Under the pieces are notes generated by a model. It saw only the letters and a program-made list of their open reading frames with translations. It had not been told where the DNA came from and searched no databases. From Rhizobium deserti (GTDB lineage: Bacteria > Pseudomonadota > Alphaproteobacteria > Rhizobiales > Rhizobiaceae): 64,000 nt of DNA. Shown in pieces: positions 48,634 to 57,691 of this stretch (the first letter of the stretch is position 1; every line of letters starts with the position of its first letter). The stretch spans positions 434,001-498,000 of the forward strand of contig NZ_SMTL01000001.1 in assembly GCF_004358025.1 (NCBI RefSeq). Reading direction: 5' to 3'. The position numbers and the translations under genes were made by a program.

Positions 48634-48755
48634 GACCGCATCCGCGTAGACACCCTTGGAGGCAACGCGGTTGGAGCGCATCGGATGATGCCCTCCGGTT
48701 TGACGCGCTAGATTTATCGCGAAGAACTCTCCAAACAACCTCGAAAGGATATGCC

Positions 48756-49361
48756 ATGAGCCACGATACTTACGAGCTCAAGGCCGAGGCGCGCGAACGG
48801 GTAGGTAAGGGGTCCTCCCGTGAACTTCGCCGCAACGGTTTCATTCCTGCCGTCATCTATGGTGACAAGCAGGACCCCATCGCTATCGCACTGAATACCA
48901 ATGAAGTGACGAAGCGCATTCATGCCGGTGGTTTCATGACCACGGTTGCCACCATCGACGTCAACGGCGAGAAGATCAGCGTCCTGCCCAAGGACTACCA
49001 GCTCGATCCCGTCCGCGACTTCACCATGCATGTCGATTTCCTGCGCGTTTCCGGTAATACGGAAGTGTCGGTGGAAGTGCCGGTCCACTTTGTCAACGAA
49101 GACAAGTCCCCCGGGATCAAGGTCGGCGGCGTTCTCAACATCGTTCGTCACGAAGTTGAACTGCTCTGCCCAGCTAGCGACATTCCGGAATTCCTGACGG
49201 TCGACCTAACTGGCGCGAAGATCGGCGACAGCCTGCACATCTCCGCAGTCACGCTGCCGAAGGGCGTTCGTCCGGTCATCACCGACCGCGACTTCACCAT
49301 TGCGACAATTGTGGCTCCGGCTGCCGGCGTTGCGGACGAAGAGACCGCAGCTACCGAGTAA
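48756..49361 (+). CDS. rplY: 50S ribosomal protein L25 (CTC-type general stress form)
   Basis: A 201-residue long form of bL25 that binds 5S rRNA. The N-terminal L25 domain (residues 1-95: [31 protein letters not shown]) is followed by the C-terminal TL5/CTC beta domain ([42 protein letters not shown]). The ATG at 48756 with AAGGATATG was chosen; the in-frame upstream extension to 48543 is without support. In rhizobia, pth often follows rplY; here it lies about 3.5 kb downstream, with a regulator and a binding protein between. Confidence 0.95.
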   Translation: MSHDTYELKAEARERVGKGSSRELRRNGFIPAVIYGDKQDPIAIALNTNEVTKRIHAGGFMTTVATIDVNGEKISVLPKDYQLDPVRDFTMHVDFLRVSGNTEVSVEVPVHFVNEDKSPGIKVGGVLNIVRHEVELLCPASDIPEFLTVDLTGAKIGDSLHISAVTLPKGVRPVITDRDFTIATIVAPAAGVADEETAATE

Positions 49362-49388
49362 CTTCGGCGCTTTCCCTGTATTAAACAA

Positions 49389-49417
49389 CCCGCCTCCAGC
49401 AATGGAGGCGGGTTTTT
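49389..49417 (+). terminator. Intrinsic terminator of rplY
   Basis: CCCGCCTCC at 49389-49397 pairs perfectly with GGAGGCGGG at 49404-49412 around loop AGCAAT, followed by five T. Confidence 0.9.
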
Positions 49418-49572
49418 ATTTTCTCATCATGATTTTCCACTAATTTCCCTATTATTACTGAGTTCCTGACGCTCCTGTTTCAGCAAAGCTTAATGGTTTG
49501 AACGGAAACATGCCGTTGCTTCAGCATAAGCATCAATCGCGGCCTGCCGGTTGAGGGGTATGGGGAAAACGG

Positions 49573-51951
49573 ATGACCCATTCGGTCGAGAGTCGCTTCA
49601 TCGCCTTGATTTCCGGCGCGCTCCTGATCGTGGTCGCTCCACTCTTCACACTTTTTCTGGCTCTCTCTTCGCAGCAGTCGTCAGAAAATCTGAACAAGCA
49701 TGTGGATGTCGTGCTTGCCACTCATTCTCAGGCTCTCGGCAAGCCACTGTGGGATCTGGATCCTGACAGCATGCGGCAAGTTGCGGAGACGCTGGTCGCC
49801 GATCCCGCCATCCAGGCCGTTCAAATCACCGACACTACCGGCAAGCTCAGCCTGAGCAGCGGAACCCTTGGCACATCGCTGTCGCCGGAACTTACACCGA
49901 TATCGAAAGAGATTACCTACAGGTCTCTGCATGGGGATCGGCTGGTGGGAACGATCACCCTCTACGTGCCGACGCTCGGTTGGTTCTCGGCACTTCATGA
50001 AATGGAATTCGCCTTCATTTCAATTTTCATCATCGCCATTTTCACCGTGTTCGGCGCCGCCATCCTTGGCAATCGCCTGCTGATCATCAAGCCGCTGATG
50101 CGCCTGACGGCGGCCATAGAAGCGACGCGAAGGCTGGGGTCACGCCACCATGTAGACTGGCGGTCCACCGACGAAATCGGGCGGCTGGCCAAGAGCTTCA
50201 ACGAAATGCAGACCCTGCTGGAACGCGAGGAGCGCGAGATCCGGCGGGCCCACCAGCAGACCACGGAGATCTACAACCTTACCCCGGCCATGTTGTTCTC
50301 GTTGACCGCTGACGACCATATCGCTGCCGTCAGCGATTATTGGCTGCTAGCCACCGGCTATCGACGGGAAGACGTCATCGGCCACCCCTTCTCCGAACTT
50401 CTGGCGCCAAACGATCGAGACCTTTACCAAGCCCGCAAGCGACAGGTGAAGTCTGCTGGCCCGGCAATCGAGCTGACGGTCGCCTTTCGATGCGCGGATA
50501 GTCGGCTGATGGATGCGCTCGTAGTCGAGACCGAGCTTTGCGGCGCGAGCGCAAGCCTTGCCGGTTCTCTCAGCGTTATGACGGATGTCACCGAGCTCAA
50601 ACAGTCAGAAATCCGCAACCGCCAGCAGGCGATCTCCGACCATTTGACCGGCTTGTTGAATCGTCAAGGATTTGAAGCCGTTCTTGACCGAAAGATCATC
50701 GACGCGGACTTGGCGAAGAGCGAACTTGCCTGCCTCTTCGTGGATCTCGACCGCTTCAAATCGATCAACGACAACCTCGGGCACTCGGCCGGCGACGCCG
50801 TGCTGCGCCAGTTCGTCGAACGGCTACAGCCCCTTCTGGGCAGCGACGACACGGCATCGCGACTGGGTGGCGACGAATTCGCGATCCTCATAGCCGGCCA
50901 TGCCGCCGAGCAGCGAGGGATCGAGCTCTGCCAGAAGATCGTCGACGTCTTCGAGACACCCTTCCCAGTTCACGGCACGAGCGCTCGCCTTAGTGCCAGC
51001 ATTGGGCTTGCCGTTTATCCAAGCCATGCATCCAGCGCCGCCGAACTTTTGCAAAAATCGGATCTCGCAATGTATGCCCGCAAGCGCGACGGCAAAAACG
51101 GCGCTCAGGTTTACGACGCCGCCATCCTGGATAAGACCCGGGAGCGAGCTGAAATCGAGAGCGACATTTCCGCCGGTATCGCCGGCAAATGGTTCGAGGC
51201 ACATTTCCAGCCCATCGTGGATCTGACGACCGGCATCCCCATTGGCTTCGAGGCCCTGATGCGCATGCGCCATCCCAGCAAGGGGCTGCTTTCACCTTCC
51301 CGTATCATCGAGGCAGCGGAGGAAACTGGTACGATCGCAGAGATTGGCAGGCTTATTCTTGAAGAGGCGGCGGCCAACCTCGCGCGTCTTTCAGGTCTTC
51401 CGGACATGGCCGATACCTATGTCGCCGTCAATTTTTCGCCGCTGCAGTTCGAGCCGGGCCTGCCGGCCCGCCTCGCCGGTGTGCTCGGCCGCCACGCCAT
51501 CCGCCCATCGCGGCTGATCATCGAAATTACTGAAGCGGTTCTGATGCACGACAATCCGGAAATCCGCGCTGTCCTCAACGAGATCCAGAACCTCGGTTGC
51601 CGCATCGCGCTTGACGATTTCGGAACAGGCTATTCTTCGCTCAGCTATATCAGCCGTTTCGCTGTCGACATCGTCAAGATCGACCAGTCCTTCATCCACT
51701 CGCTGACTGATGCAAGCACCGACGTCGGAGGCAAAAGCAAGATGCTGGTAGAGGGCATCAGAGCCATTTCTCACCAGATGAACTGCGAGGTGGTCGCCGA
51801 AGGAGTGGAAACCGAGCAGCAACGTTCCCTGCTGCTCGAAATGGGTATAGATTATGCCCAGGGCTACTATTTTTCCCGCCCCCGCGAGATAAAGGAGCTC
51901 ATGTCTGAATTGTCGGCGGGGGCGAGCGGCGTGGCGTCCCTGGCAGGGTGA
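49573..51951 (+). CDS. Membrane-bound GGDEF-EAL cyclic-di-GMP protein with HAMP and PAS
   Basis: A 792-residue protein. A periplasmic region of about 105 residues lies between membrane helices at about 8-30 and 142-165, then a HAMP (LMRLTAAIEATRRLG), a PAS-like region (about 235-350), GGDEF and EAL. GGDEF reads SRLGGDEFAILI near residue 431 and should be active; the inhibitory I-site RxxD is degenerate (GSDD). The EAL domain keeps GFEALMRMRHP, the N in VAVNFSPLQF, ITEAVLMHD, DDFGTGYSSLSY, VKIDQSF and EGVET. Both synthesis and hydrolysis of c-di-GMP are therefore possible. The sensory input is unknown. Confidence 0.9.
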   Translation: MTHSVESRFIALISGALLIVVAPLFTLFLALSSQQSSENLNKHVDVVLATHSQALGKPLWDLDPDSMRQVAETLVADPAIQAVQITDTTGKLSLSSGTLGTSLSPELTPISKEITYRSLHGDRLVGTITLYVPTLGWFSALHEMEFAFISIFIIAIFTVFGAAILGNRLLIIKPLMRLTAAIEATRRLGSRHHVDWRSTDEIGRLAKSFNEMQTLLEREEREIRRAHQQTTEIYNLTPAMLFSLTADDHIAAVSDYWLLATGYRREDVIGHPFSELLAPNDRDLYQARKRQVKSAGPAIELTVAFRCADSRLMDALVVETELCGASASLAGSLSVMTDVTELKQSEIRNRQQAISDHLTGLLNRQGFEAVLDRKIIDADLAKSELACLFVDLDRFKSINDNLGHSAGDAVLRQFVERLQPLLGSDDTASRLGGDEFAILIAGHAAEQRGIELCQKIVDVFETPFPVHGTSARLSASIGLAVYPSHASSAAELLQKSDLAMYARKRDGKNGAQVYDAAILDKTRERAEIESDISAGIAGKWFEAHFQPIVDLTTGIPIGFEALMRMRHPSKGLLSPSRIIEAAEETGTIAEIGRLILEEAAANLARLSGLPDMADTYVAVNFSPLQFEPGLPARLAGVLGRHAIRPSRLIIEITEAVLMHDNPEIRAVLNEIQNLGCRIALDDFGTGYSSLSYISRFAVDIVKIDQSFIHSLTDASTDVGGKSKMLVEGIRAISHQMNCEVVAEGVETEQQRSLLLEMGIDYAQGYYFSRPREIKELMSELSAGASGVASLAG

Positions 51952-52009
51952 GGCGTCTTTGGTGGATGCCGGTGCCGAAGCCCCGCTATCGTCGGTAAGG
52001 AGGCGGAAG

Positions 52010-52753
52010 ATGAGGTGGATTTCCCTACTGCCTGTTGCATTTCTCGCTCTTGCCTCGCCTGCCCTTTCCGAGCCGACCCATGCCGACGCGCCGATCGCCT
52101 TAACCACCGAATCCTATCCGCCTTTCAGCTACCGAGAAGCGGACGGCACCTATCGCGGCGTGGGGATAGATCAGGTGACGATCATCATGCGGGAAGCCGA
52201 CCTCCCCTATACGATTGAGATCATGCCCTGGGCGCGTGCCATCACGCTGGCAGAAACCCAGCCACGGCACTGCGTCTTCGCTGCGGCCCGCACCCCCGAT
52301 CGGGAGCCGCGGTTCAAATGGGTCGTGCCGCTTTTCATTGACGTGAACATACTGGTGCGCCATGCGGCTTCCGCGGCCAAGGCCGCGACCATGGACGAGG
52401 CCCGGCAGTTCACGATCGGCACGCATCGGGAGGACTATACGGAAGACCTGCTGAAGCGTCTGGACTTCCCCAAGATCGACCTCAGCCCCGACCTTGACGC
52501 GACGCTCCGCAAGCTGCTCGGTCAAAGGATCGACATGATGCCCATGTCCGAGGGTGTCTATGCCAAGCTGAAGGCCGAGGGTATGCCGATCGAGCGCGTC
52601 ATGGCCTTTTCTCAACAGCAGCTTGGCATGGCCTGCAACAAGGACGTCCCGGATGCGGAGATCGCCAGGATGCAGACGGCGCTCGATGCCTTGATCAGGC
52701 AAGGCGACCAGAAGGTCATCCTGAGCCGCTACGGCATAGCCACGCCGCAATAA
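52010..52753 (+). CDS. Periplasmic substrate-binding protein, amino-acid ABC type (SBP_bac_3-like)
   Basis: A 247-residue exported protein. The ATG at 52010 follows AAGGAGG, and a signal peptide (MRWISLLPVAFLALASPALS) is clear. The mature domain begins IALTTESYPPFSYREADGTYRGVGIDQVTIIMREADLPYTIEI, the class 3 solute-binding start. No permease or ATPase is adjacent, so it is an orphan binding protein. It lies 59 bases after the GGDEF-EAL gene and might serve it as a periplasmic sensor partner, an inference from position only. Confidence 0.82.
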   Translation: MRWISLLPVAFLALASPALSEPTHADAPIALTTESYPPFSYREADGTYRGVGIDQVTIIMREADLPYTIEIMPWARAITLAETQPRHCVFAAARTPDREPRFKWVVPLFIDVNILVRHAASAAKAATMDEARQFTIGTHREDYTEDLLKRLDFPKIDLSPDLDATLRKLLGQRIDMMPMSEGVYAKLKAEGMPIERVMAFSQQQLGMACNKDVPDAEIARMQTALDALIRQGDQKVILSRYGIATPQ

Positions 52754-52836
52754 GCCGGCGCAGGCACCTATTGAAACCGATTGACTTCGGCCGCATTTCA
52801 GGCTGGTGAAGGCGATCGCTTCAGAATGGATCTTTC

Positions 52837-53562
52837 ATGCTCATCATCGTGGGTCTCGGCAATCCCGGCGCCACTTATTCCGGGAACCGCCATAACATCG
52901 GCTTCATGGCAGTCGACGCCATCCAGCGCCGGCCGGGCTTTGCGCCGTGGTCGAAGAAGTTCAAGGCGCTGATTTCCGAAGGCGAGCTGGCAGGCGAAAA
53001 AGTGCTGCTGATGAAGCCGCAGACATTCATGAACTTGTCCGGCGAGGCGGTCGGCGAAGCGATGCGGTTCTACAAGCTCGCACCTGAAAACATCATCGCC
53101 ATCTATGACGAGCTCGACCTGTTGCCTGGCAAGGCGCGGATCAAGACCGGCGGCGGCCACGGCGGCCACAATGGTGTGAAGTCGCTGGATGCGCATTGCG
53201 GTAAGGAATACCGGCGCCTGAGGCTCGGCATCGGCCATCCCGGCGCCAAAGAACTGGTCCACAATCACGTGCTCGGTGATTTCGCCAAAGCCGATCAAGC
53301 ATGGCTCTCGCCGTTGATCGATGCGCTGGCCGATCATTCGGACATGTTGGTGAAGAGCGAGGATTCGCAGCTGATGAACAAGCTCGCTCTTGCGGTCGGC
53401 AGCGAGCCGGACGAAGCCAAGCCCGCAAAAAAGCCGCCGGGGCAAAAGCCGACCGGCCAATCGCATATCCGCCAGGCTCGCGGAGGCGCCAAACCCAACT
53501 TACCGAATTCTGGCCCGATGGCGGATATGCTCAAGAAGATGTTCGGCAGCAAGGGAGATTAG
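52837..53562 (+). CDS. pth: Peptidyl-tRNA hydrolase Pth
   Basis: Releases peptides from peptidyl-tRNA that has dropped off the ribosome. The protein is 241 residues. Conserved [22 protein letters not shown] contains the N and catalytic His, [14 protein letters not shown] and [15 protein letters not shown] contain the catalytic Asp, and [13 protein letters not shown] is typical. The C-terminal 55 residues (about 187-241) are a Lys/Pro-rich low-complexity tail not found in the E. coli enzyme. The ATG at 52837 is the standard start. Confidence 0.95.
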   Translation: MLIIVGLGNPGATYSGNRHNIGFMAVDAIQRRPGFAPWSKKFKALISEGELAGEKVLLMKPQTFMNLSGEAVGEAMRFYKLAPENIIAIYDELDLLPGKARIKTGGGHGGHNGVKSLDAHCGKEYRRLRLGIGHPGAKELVHNHVLGDFAKADQAWLSPLIDALADHSDMLVKSEDSQLMNKLALAVGSEPDEAKPAKKPPGQKPTGQSHIRQARGGAKPNLPNSGPMADMLKKMFGSKGD

Positions 53563-53639
53563 TTCCCCGCGGCAAAGCATTCGGGAGCCGATCCGGAACA
53601 AATATCGTCTCCAGGGCTTGGTTCGCGAAGGAGCGCCCC

Positions 53640-54566
53640 ATGATTGGACACGCTGATGTTCTGCCTATTCCTCGATTGCTCGCCGGAAGACTGGATGCCG
53701 CGGCCTCCGCATTCCTTGCCGAGGCCGGCCCCAGAATTGATTTCTCGCAGCCGCCGGGCGAAGCCGCATTGGTACCAGCTGATTCCGTGTCCTGGCGCAT
53801 CTTCAAGAACCAGGTGGCGCTCTTTATCGGCGGAGTGACCGCGGTGCTCCTTGAAATGGCCGAGCCGAAGGTCCGGGACGGTGTCTGGCAGCACAGCAGT
53901 TTCAGGACCGATGCCCTGAAGCGCATGCAGCGCACGGGGCTTGCGGCCCTGATGACAGTCTACGGCGCAAGAAGCCAGGCGGAGAAGATGATCGCAGGCG
54001 TGGTCAGCCGACATGGAAGGGTTACCGGGCGCACGACTGATGGTGAGGCCTATGAGGCCAATGACACGGAATTGCTGGATTGGGTCCAGGCGACTGCCAG
54101 CTATGGCTTCATGCGAGCCTATCACATCTACGCTGCGCCTTTGACGCAAACCGAGCGGGATGCCTTTCTCGCCGAAGCAAAACCTGCAGCCGAACTTTAT
54201 GGCGCCGCAGGCGCGCCGACGTCCGAACGGCAACTCGACGCCTTGATGGAGCAAAAGAAGGAACGTCTTGTACCCTCGCCGGTGGTCTTCGAGTTTCTCG
54301 ACATCATGAGCCGCGTGCCTGCTCTACCAGCCTTGGCCCGTCCGCTGCAAATCCTGTTCCTGAAGGCAGCGGTGGAACTGCTGCCGCCGTGGCTTCGCGC
54401 AAGGCTCGGCCTCGGCAGACAATGGTCATTGTCATTCCTCGAGCGGCAAACCGTCAAGGTTGCGGCTGCGACGGCGGACCGCCTTCTATTGCGCTCGCTG
54501 CCGCCGGTTCAGTCCTGCCGCCGGCTTGGTCTCCCCGACGACTACCTTTACCGCCGGGCACACTAA
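53640..54566 (+). CDS. Oxygenase MpaB family protein (DUF2236)
   Basis: A 308-residue protein of the MpaB/DUF2236 family. The ATG at 53640 follows AAGGAG. Family features are SWRIFKNQVALFIGGVTAVLLEMAEPKVRDGVWQHSSFRTDALKRMQRT, then WVQATASYGFMRAYHIYAAPLT. Members are heme-dependent oxygenases or latex-clearing relatives; the His residues in WQHS and YHIY are the likely heme or metal ligands. The substrate is unknown. It precedes prmB. Confidence 0.85.
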   Translation: MIGHADVLPIPRLLAGRLDAAASAFLAEAGPRIDFSQPPGEAALVPADSVSWRIFKNQVALFIGGVTAVLLEMAEPKVRDGVWQHSSFRTDALKRMQRTGLAALMTVYGARSQAEKMIAGVVSRHGRVTGRTTDGEAYEANDTELLDWVQATASYGFMRAYHIYAAPLTQTERDAFLAEAKPAAELYGAAGAPTSERQLDALMEQKKERLVPSPVVFEFLDIMSRVPALPALARPLQILFLKAAVELLPPWLRARLGLGRQWSLSFLERQTVKVAAATADRLLLRSLPPVQSCRRLGLPDDYLYRRAH

Positions 54567-54643
54567 CCGGTGCCGACAGCCCGCAAACGAGGATACCCTG
54601 CGCGCTCTTGAGATTGACGCTTCCCGCGACTAAGGAATATCCC

Positions 54644-54676
54644 ATGACCATTTGGACAATGAGGACCTTATCGTGA
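54644..54676 (+). CDS. 10-codon upstream ORF of prmB (MTIWTMRTLS)
   Basis: An ATG at 54644 has a strong AAGGAATATCCC in front. Its ten codons (MTIWTMRTLS) end with a TGA at 54674-54676 that overlaps the GTG start of prmB (GTGA). The prmB start itself has only a weak GAGGACC close upstream. This geometry fits a short leader whose translation delivers ribosomes to prmB by termination-reinitiation. It could instead be chance, since one strong ribosome-binding site followed by a short frame is not rare. Confidence 0.4.
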   Translation: MTIWTMRTLS

Positions 54677-55608
54677 GCCAGGATGACGACATCACCAGGG
54701 AACTCACTACCATCCGCGATTATTGGCGCTATGCGATCTCGCGCTTCAATGCCGCCAAGCTGAGCTTCGGACATGGAACGACCACGGCGACCGACGACGC
54801 CGCCTTTCTCATTCTCGATTCGCTCGACCTGCCGATCGACATCCTTGATCCGTTTCTGGACGCGCGGCTGACGCCGACCGAGCGTCAACTGCTGGCAGAG
54901 CGCATCCATGCGCGGGTTACAACACGCAAGCCCTCTGCCTATCTCACCGGACGTTCCTACATTCAGGGTATTCCCTTCCGCGTCGACGAACGGGTCATCG
55001 TGCCCCGCTCGCATATCGGCGAAATCCTTTTCTCGGAATATCTGTCCGAAGAGGATTCCTCCTATCTGCCTGACCCCTTGTCGGTTGAAAGCGTGATCGA
55101 CATCTGCACCGGGTCGGGCTGCCTCGCGATCCTTGCCGCAAAATTCTTTCCCGTTGCTGAGATCGATGCTGTCGATCTTTCTGCCGATGCGCTGGAAGTG
55201 GCAAAGCTGAACGTCGCCGATCACGAACTGGAGGACCGCCTCACACTCCACAAGGGCGACCTCTTCACGCCGATCGGGAACCGCAAATACGACCTCATCA
55301 TCACCAATCCACCCTATGTAGACCATGAGGAAATCGCGCTTTTTCCTGACGAATATCGGGCCGAGCCGGCCATGGCCTTCGACGGAGGACTGGATGGCCT
55401 CGATATCGTCCGCACGCTGCTGGCCGAAGCGCCAAAACATCTGAATCCAGGCGGCGGCATGATCTGCGAGATCGGCAACGGCCGCGAGATTCTGGAGGAA
55501 GAGTTTCCCGATTTGGACTTTCTATGGATTGAAACCACAGAATCCCAAGATTCGGTTTTCTGGATCACGGCAGAGGCTTTGGGAGTGACTGCGGCGAGCA
55601 AGAGGTGA
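54673..55608 (+). CDS. prmB: 50S ribosomal protein L3 glutamine methyltransferase PrmB
   Basis: A 311-residue N5-glutamine methyltransferase of the HemK/PrmC family. The NPPY motif TNPPYVDHEE (about residue 209) binds the Gln substrate, and VIDICTGSGCLAILAAKFF holds the AdoMet loop. RDYWRYAISRF at the N-terminus matches PrmB better than PrmC. The start is set at the GTG at 54673, just after GAGGACC and overlapping the upstream ORF; a TTG at 54652 is possible. PrmB methylates ribosomal protein L3; PrmC, acting on release factors, is the alternative but has a different N-terminus. Confidence 0.88.
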   Translation: MSQDDDITRELTTIRDYWRYAISRFNAAKLSFGHGTTTATDDAAFLILDSLDLPIDILDPFLDARLTPTERQLLAERIHARVTTRKPSAYLTGRSYIQGIPFRVDERVIVPRSHIGEILFSEYLSEEDSSYLPDPLSVESVIDICTGSGCLAILAAKFFPVAEIDAVDLSADALEVAKLNVADHELEDRLTLHKGDLFTPIGNRKYDLIITNPPYVDHEEIALFPDEYRAEPAMAFDGGLDGLDIVRTLLAEAPKHLNPGGGMICEIGNGREILEEEFPDLDFLWIETTESQDSVFWITAEALGVTAASKR

Positions 55609-55651
55609 ACAGCAGGCAGCTTGAGGTTCAAGCGGCCTGTTCAGGGCCGAC

Positions 55652-55960
55652 TCATTCCTCGGGCTCGGTGGTGAACATCAGCGGGAAATCCGCTTCCTTG
55701 GCCAGGTCGATCGCTTCCTGGGCCTTGGTCTCGGCGATATCCTTAGCGCAGACGACCACGACGGCAGAACCCATCTGATGAGCAGTCATCATCACGCGAT
55801 TGCCTGTCTCCTCGCTCATCCGGAATACCGCCTTCAGGACCATGGTGACGAATTCGCGCGGCGTATAATCGTCGTTGACGAGGATCACCTTGTAGAGCTT
55901 GGGGCGCTCCAGCTTCGGCTTGTTGACGGTGGTGGGTTTAAGGGTCGCGTTTCCGGCCAT
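55652..55960 (-). CDS. clpS: ATP-dependent Clp protease adaptor ClpS (ClpS2 type)
   Basis: A 102-residue adaptor that delivers N-degron substrates to ClpAP. The conserved core is YKVILVNDDYTPREFVTMVLKAVFRMSEETGNRVMMTAHQMGSAVVVVC, with the N-degron-binding residues in VNDDYT and MTAHQ. Rhizobia usually have two ClpS proteins. The lack of clpA next to it and RVMMTAH fit the ClpS2 type, whose specificity is narrower. It is convergent with prmB. Confidence 0.9.
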   Translation of the reverse strand: MAGNATLKPTTVNKPKLERPKLYKVILVNDDYTPREFVTMVLKAVFRMSEETGNRVMMTAHQMGSAVVVVCAKDIAETKAQEAIDLAKEADFPLMFTTEPEE

Positions 55961-56028
55961 CGGCCTCTCCTGATGTCGTTCGCCAGAATAAGCGCATGCG
56001 GGCTATGTCGCACCGCACCCAGAGTTTT

Positions 56029-56348
56029 TCAAGCGACCACCTGAAGAACTTCGGCCGGGCTTAGGCCTGGAGGAGCAACGACTTGAACCCCGCAAGATCG
56101 AGAATGGCTGCGGTAGCTTACAGCAATTGCTTGGTTGATCTCTTCGATTGAATAAGCCCTGTCGGCTTTGTGGGCAAACATGCCGAACATGCTCTCGATC
56201 TTCGCCTGCCCCCGACAGCGCGAATTGCCCCGCCGCCTTCGGGCAGCAGATCGACATCGACCTCGTCCCCTGGGCTGATCCCAAGATGATCCAAGACCTC
56301 CTTCTTCAAGGTGATCTGACCCTTAGCCGTCACTTTCAGTCTTACCAT
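56029..56348 (-). pseudogene. Frameshifted AbrB/VapB-type antitoxin with possible toxin remnant
   Basis: The ATG at 56348 follows a very strong AAGGAGAACG. Residues 1-45 are a proper SpoVT-AbrB swapped-hairpin domain (MVRLKVTAKGQITLKKEVLDHLGISPGDEVDVDLLPEGGGA). After a run of five G (plus-strand C at 56209-56213) the frame is wrong. A one-base insertion or two-base deletion there would restore the expected end (KIESMFGMFAHKADRAY then SIEEINQAI). Downstream, in the original frame, AAILDLAGFKSLLL before a TAA at 56063-56061 resembles the C-terminus of a PIN toxin. This looks like a decayed vapBC locus, but a sequencing error or programmed frameshift is not excluded. Confidence 0.55.
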
Positions 56349-56494
56349 GACGTTCTCCTTACTCGGCAATGTCAGGCATTATTGCCTTACCAACAAGATA
56401 CGAACCGGCGACTCCTGCCACCAAGCCTTGACCGCTCTGGCGGTTTCGCCCATAGCCACAGCAACGAAGTCTCAAAGATACAGGGTCCGGACCC

Positions 56495-57598
56495 ATGGGT
56501 TTCAAATGCGGTATCGTGGGCCTGCCGAATGTCGGCAAGTCCACCCTTTTCAATGCTCTGACCAAGACGGCTGCGGCTCAGGCGGCCAACTATCCGTTCT
56601 GCACGATCGAGCCGAACACGGGCGAAGTGGCCGTTCCAGATCCACGCATGCAGAAGCTGGCCGCCATTGCCGGCTCCAAGGAAATCATCCCGACCCGCAT
56701 CTCCTTCGTCGATATCGCCGGCCTGGTGCGTGGCGCATCGAAGGGCGAAGGTCTCGGCAACAAATTCCTCGCCAATATCCGCGAAGTCGATGCGGTCGTG
56801 CACGTGCTGCGATGCTTCGAGGACGACGACATTACCCATGTCGAAGGCCGCATCAATCCGGTCGGTGATGCCGATACGATCGAGACCGAGCTGATGCTCG
56901 CCGACCTCGAAAGCCTGGAGCGCCGCGTTGAACAGACGCGCAAGCGCGCCGCCAGTAAGGACAAGGATTCGCTCGCCCAGCTGCCTATCATGGAACAGGT
57001 GGTCAAGCTGCTGAATGAGGGCAAGCCGGCCCGCCTGCTCCTGAAGACGCTGGCGCCGGAAGAGATCGAGATCCTCAAGGGCCTCAACCTTTTGACATCG
57101 CATCCGGTGCTTTACGTCTGCAATGTTGCCGAAGCCGATGCCGTCGACGGCAACGAGCACACTAGGGCCGTCGGCGAAATGGCAAAGACACAGGGCGCCG
57201 AATGCGTGATCATTTCGGCGGCGATCGAGTCTGAAGTCGCCCAGCTGCCGGAAGAGGAAGCGGCGGAATTCCTGTCTGCACTCGGGCTTGAAGAGGCTGG
57301 CCTCGACCGGCTGATCCGAGCCGGCTATCACCTTCTTGACCTCATCACCTATTTCACCGTCGGCCCCAAGGAAACCCGCGCCTGGACCATCGTCCGCGGC
57401 ACCAAAGCGCCCGCCGCTGCGGGCGTCATTCATACGGATTTCGAACGCGGCTTCATTCGCGCCTTCACCATCTCCTACGACGACTACATCGCCTACAAAG
57501 GCGAAGTTGGTGCCAAGGAAGCCGGCAAGGGTCGAGACGAAGGCAAGGAATATGTCGTCCAGGACGGCGATGTTATCCATTTCCGCTTCAACACCTGA
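56495..57598 (+). CDS. ychF: Redox-regulated ATPase YchF
   Basis: A 367-residue Obg-family P-loop NTPase that prefers ATP. The G1 motif is GLPNVGKSTLFNALTKT, and the G4 position reads NVAE (VCNVAEAD) in place of NKxD, the change that gives YchF ATP specificity. A coiled coil and C-terminal TGS domain (TYFTVGPKETRAWTIVRGTKAPAAAGVIHTDFERGF) are present. YchF negatively affects oxidative-stress resistance and binds the ribosome in other bacteria. The ATG at 56495 is the canonical start (MGFKCGIVG). Confidence 0.96.
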   Translation: MGFKCGIVGLPNVGKSTLFNALTKTAAAQAANYPFCTIEPNTGEVAVPDPRMQKLAAIAGSKEIIPTRISFVDIAGLVRGASKGEGLGNKFLANIREVDAVVHVLRCFEDDDITHVEGRINPVGDADTIETELMLADLESLERRVEQTRKRAASKDKDSLAQLPIMEQVVKLLNEGKPARLLLKTLAPEEIEILKGLNLLTSHPVLYVCNVAEADAVDGNEHTRAVGEMAKTQGAECVIISAAIESEVAQLPEEEAAEFLSALGLEEAGLDRLIRAGYHLLDLITYFTVGPKETRAWTIVRGTKAPAAAGVIHTDFERGFIRAFTISYDDYIAYKGEVGAKEAGKGRDEGKEYVVQDGDVIHFRFNT

Positions 57599-57691
57599 TC
57601 GCCGCCTGGCTGTCCCGCATCGACTGACATTTCGCCGTTGCGGGGCAGAAAGAGGTGGATAGTCTTGTCCGTTCCGTGAGGGATCTTCTCG

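Noticed and set aside
56003..56284. A 93-codon minus-strand frame overlapping the antitoxin locus.
   Set aside because: It is the third frame of the decayed antitoxin, Arg/Cys/Ser-rich, and carries none of the AbrB or PIN features.
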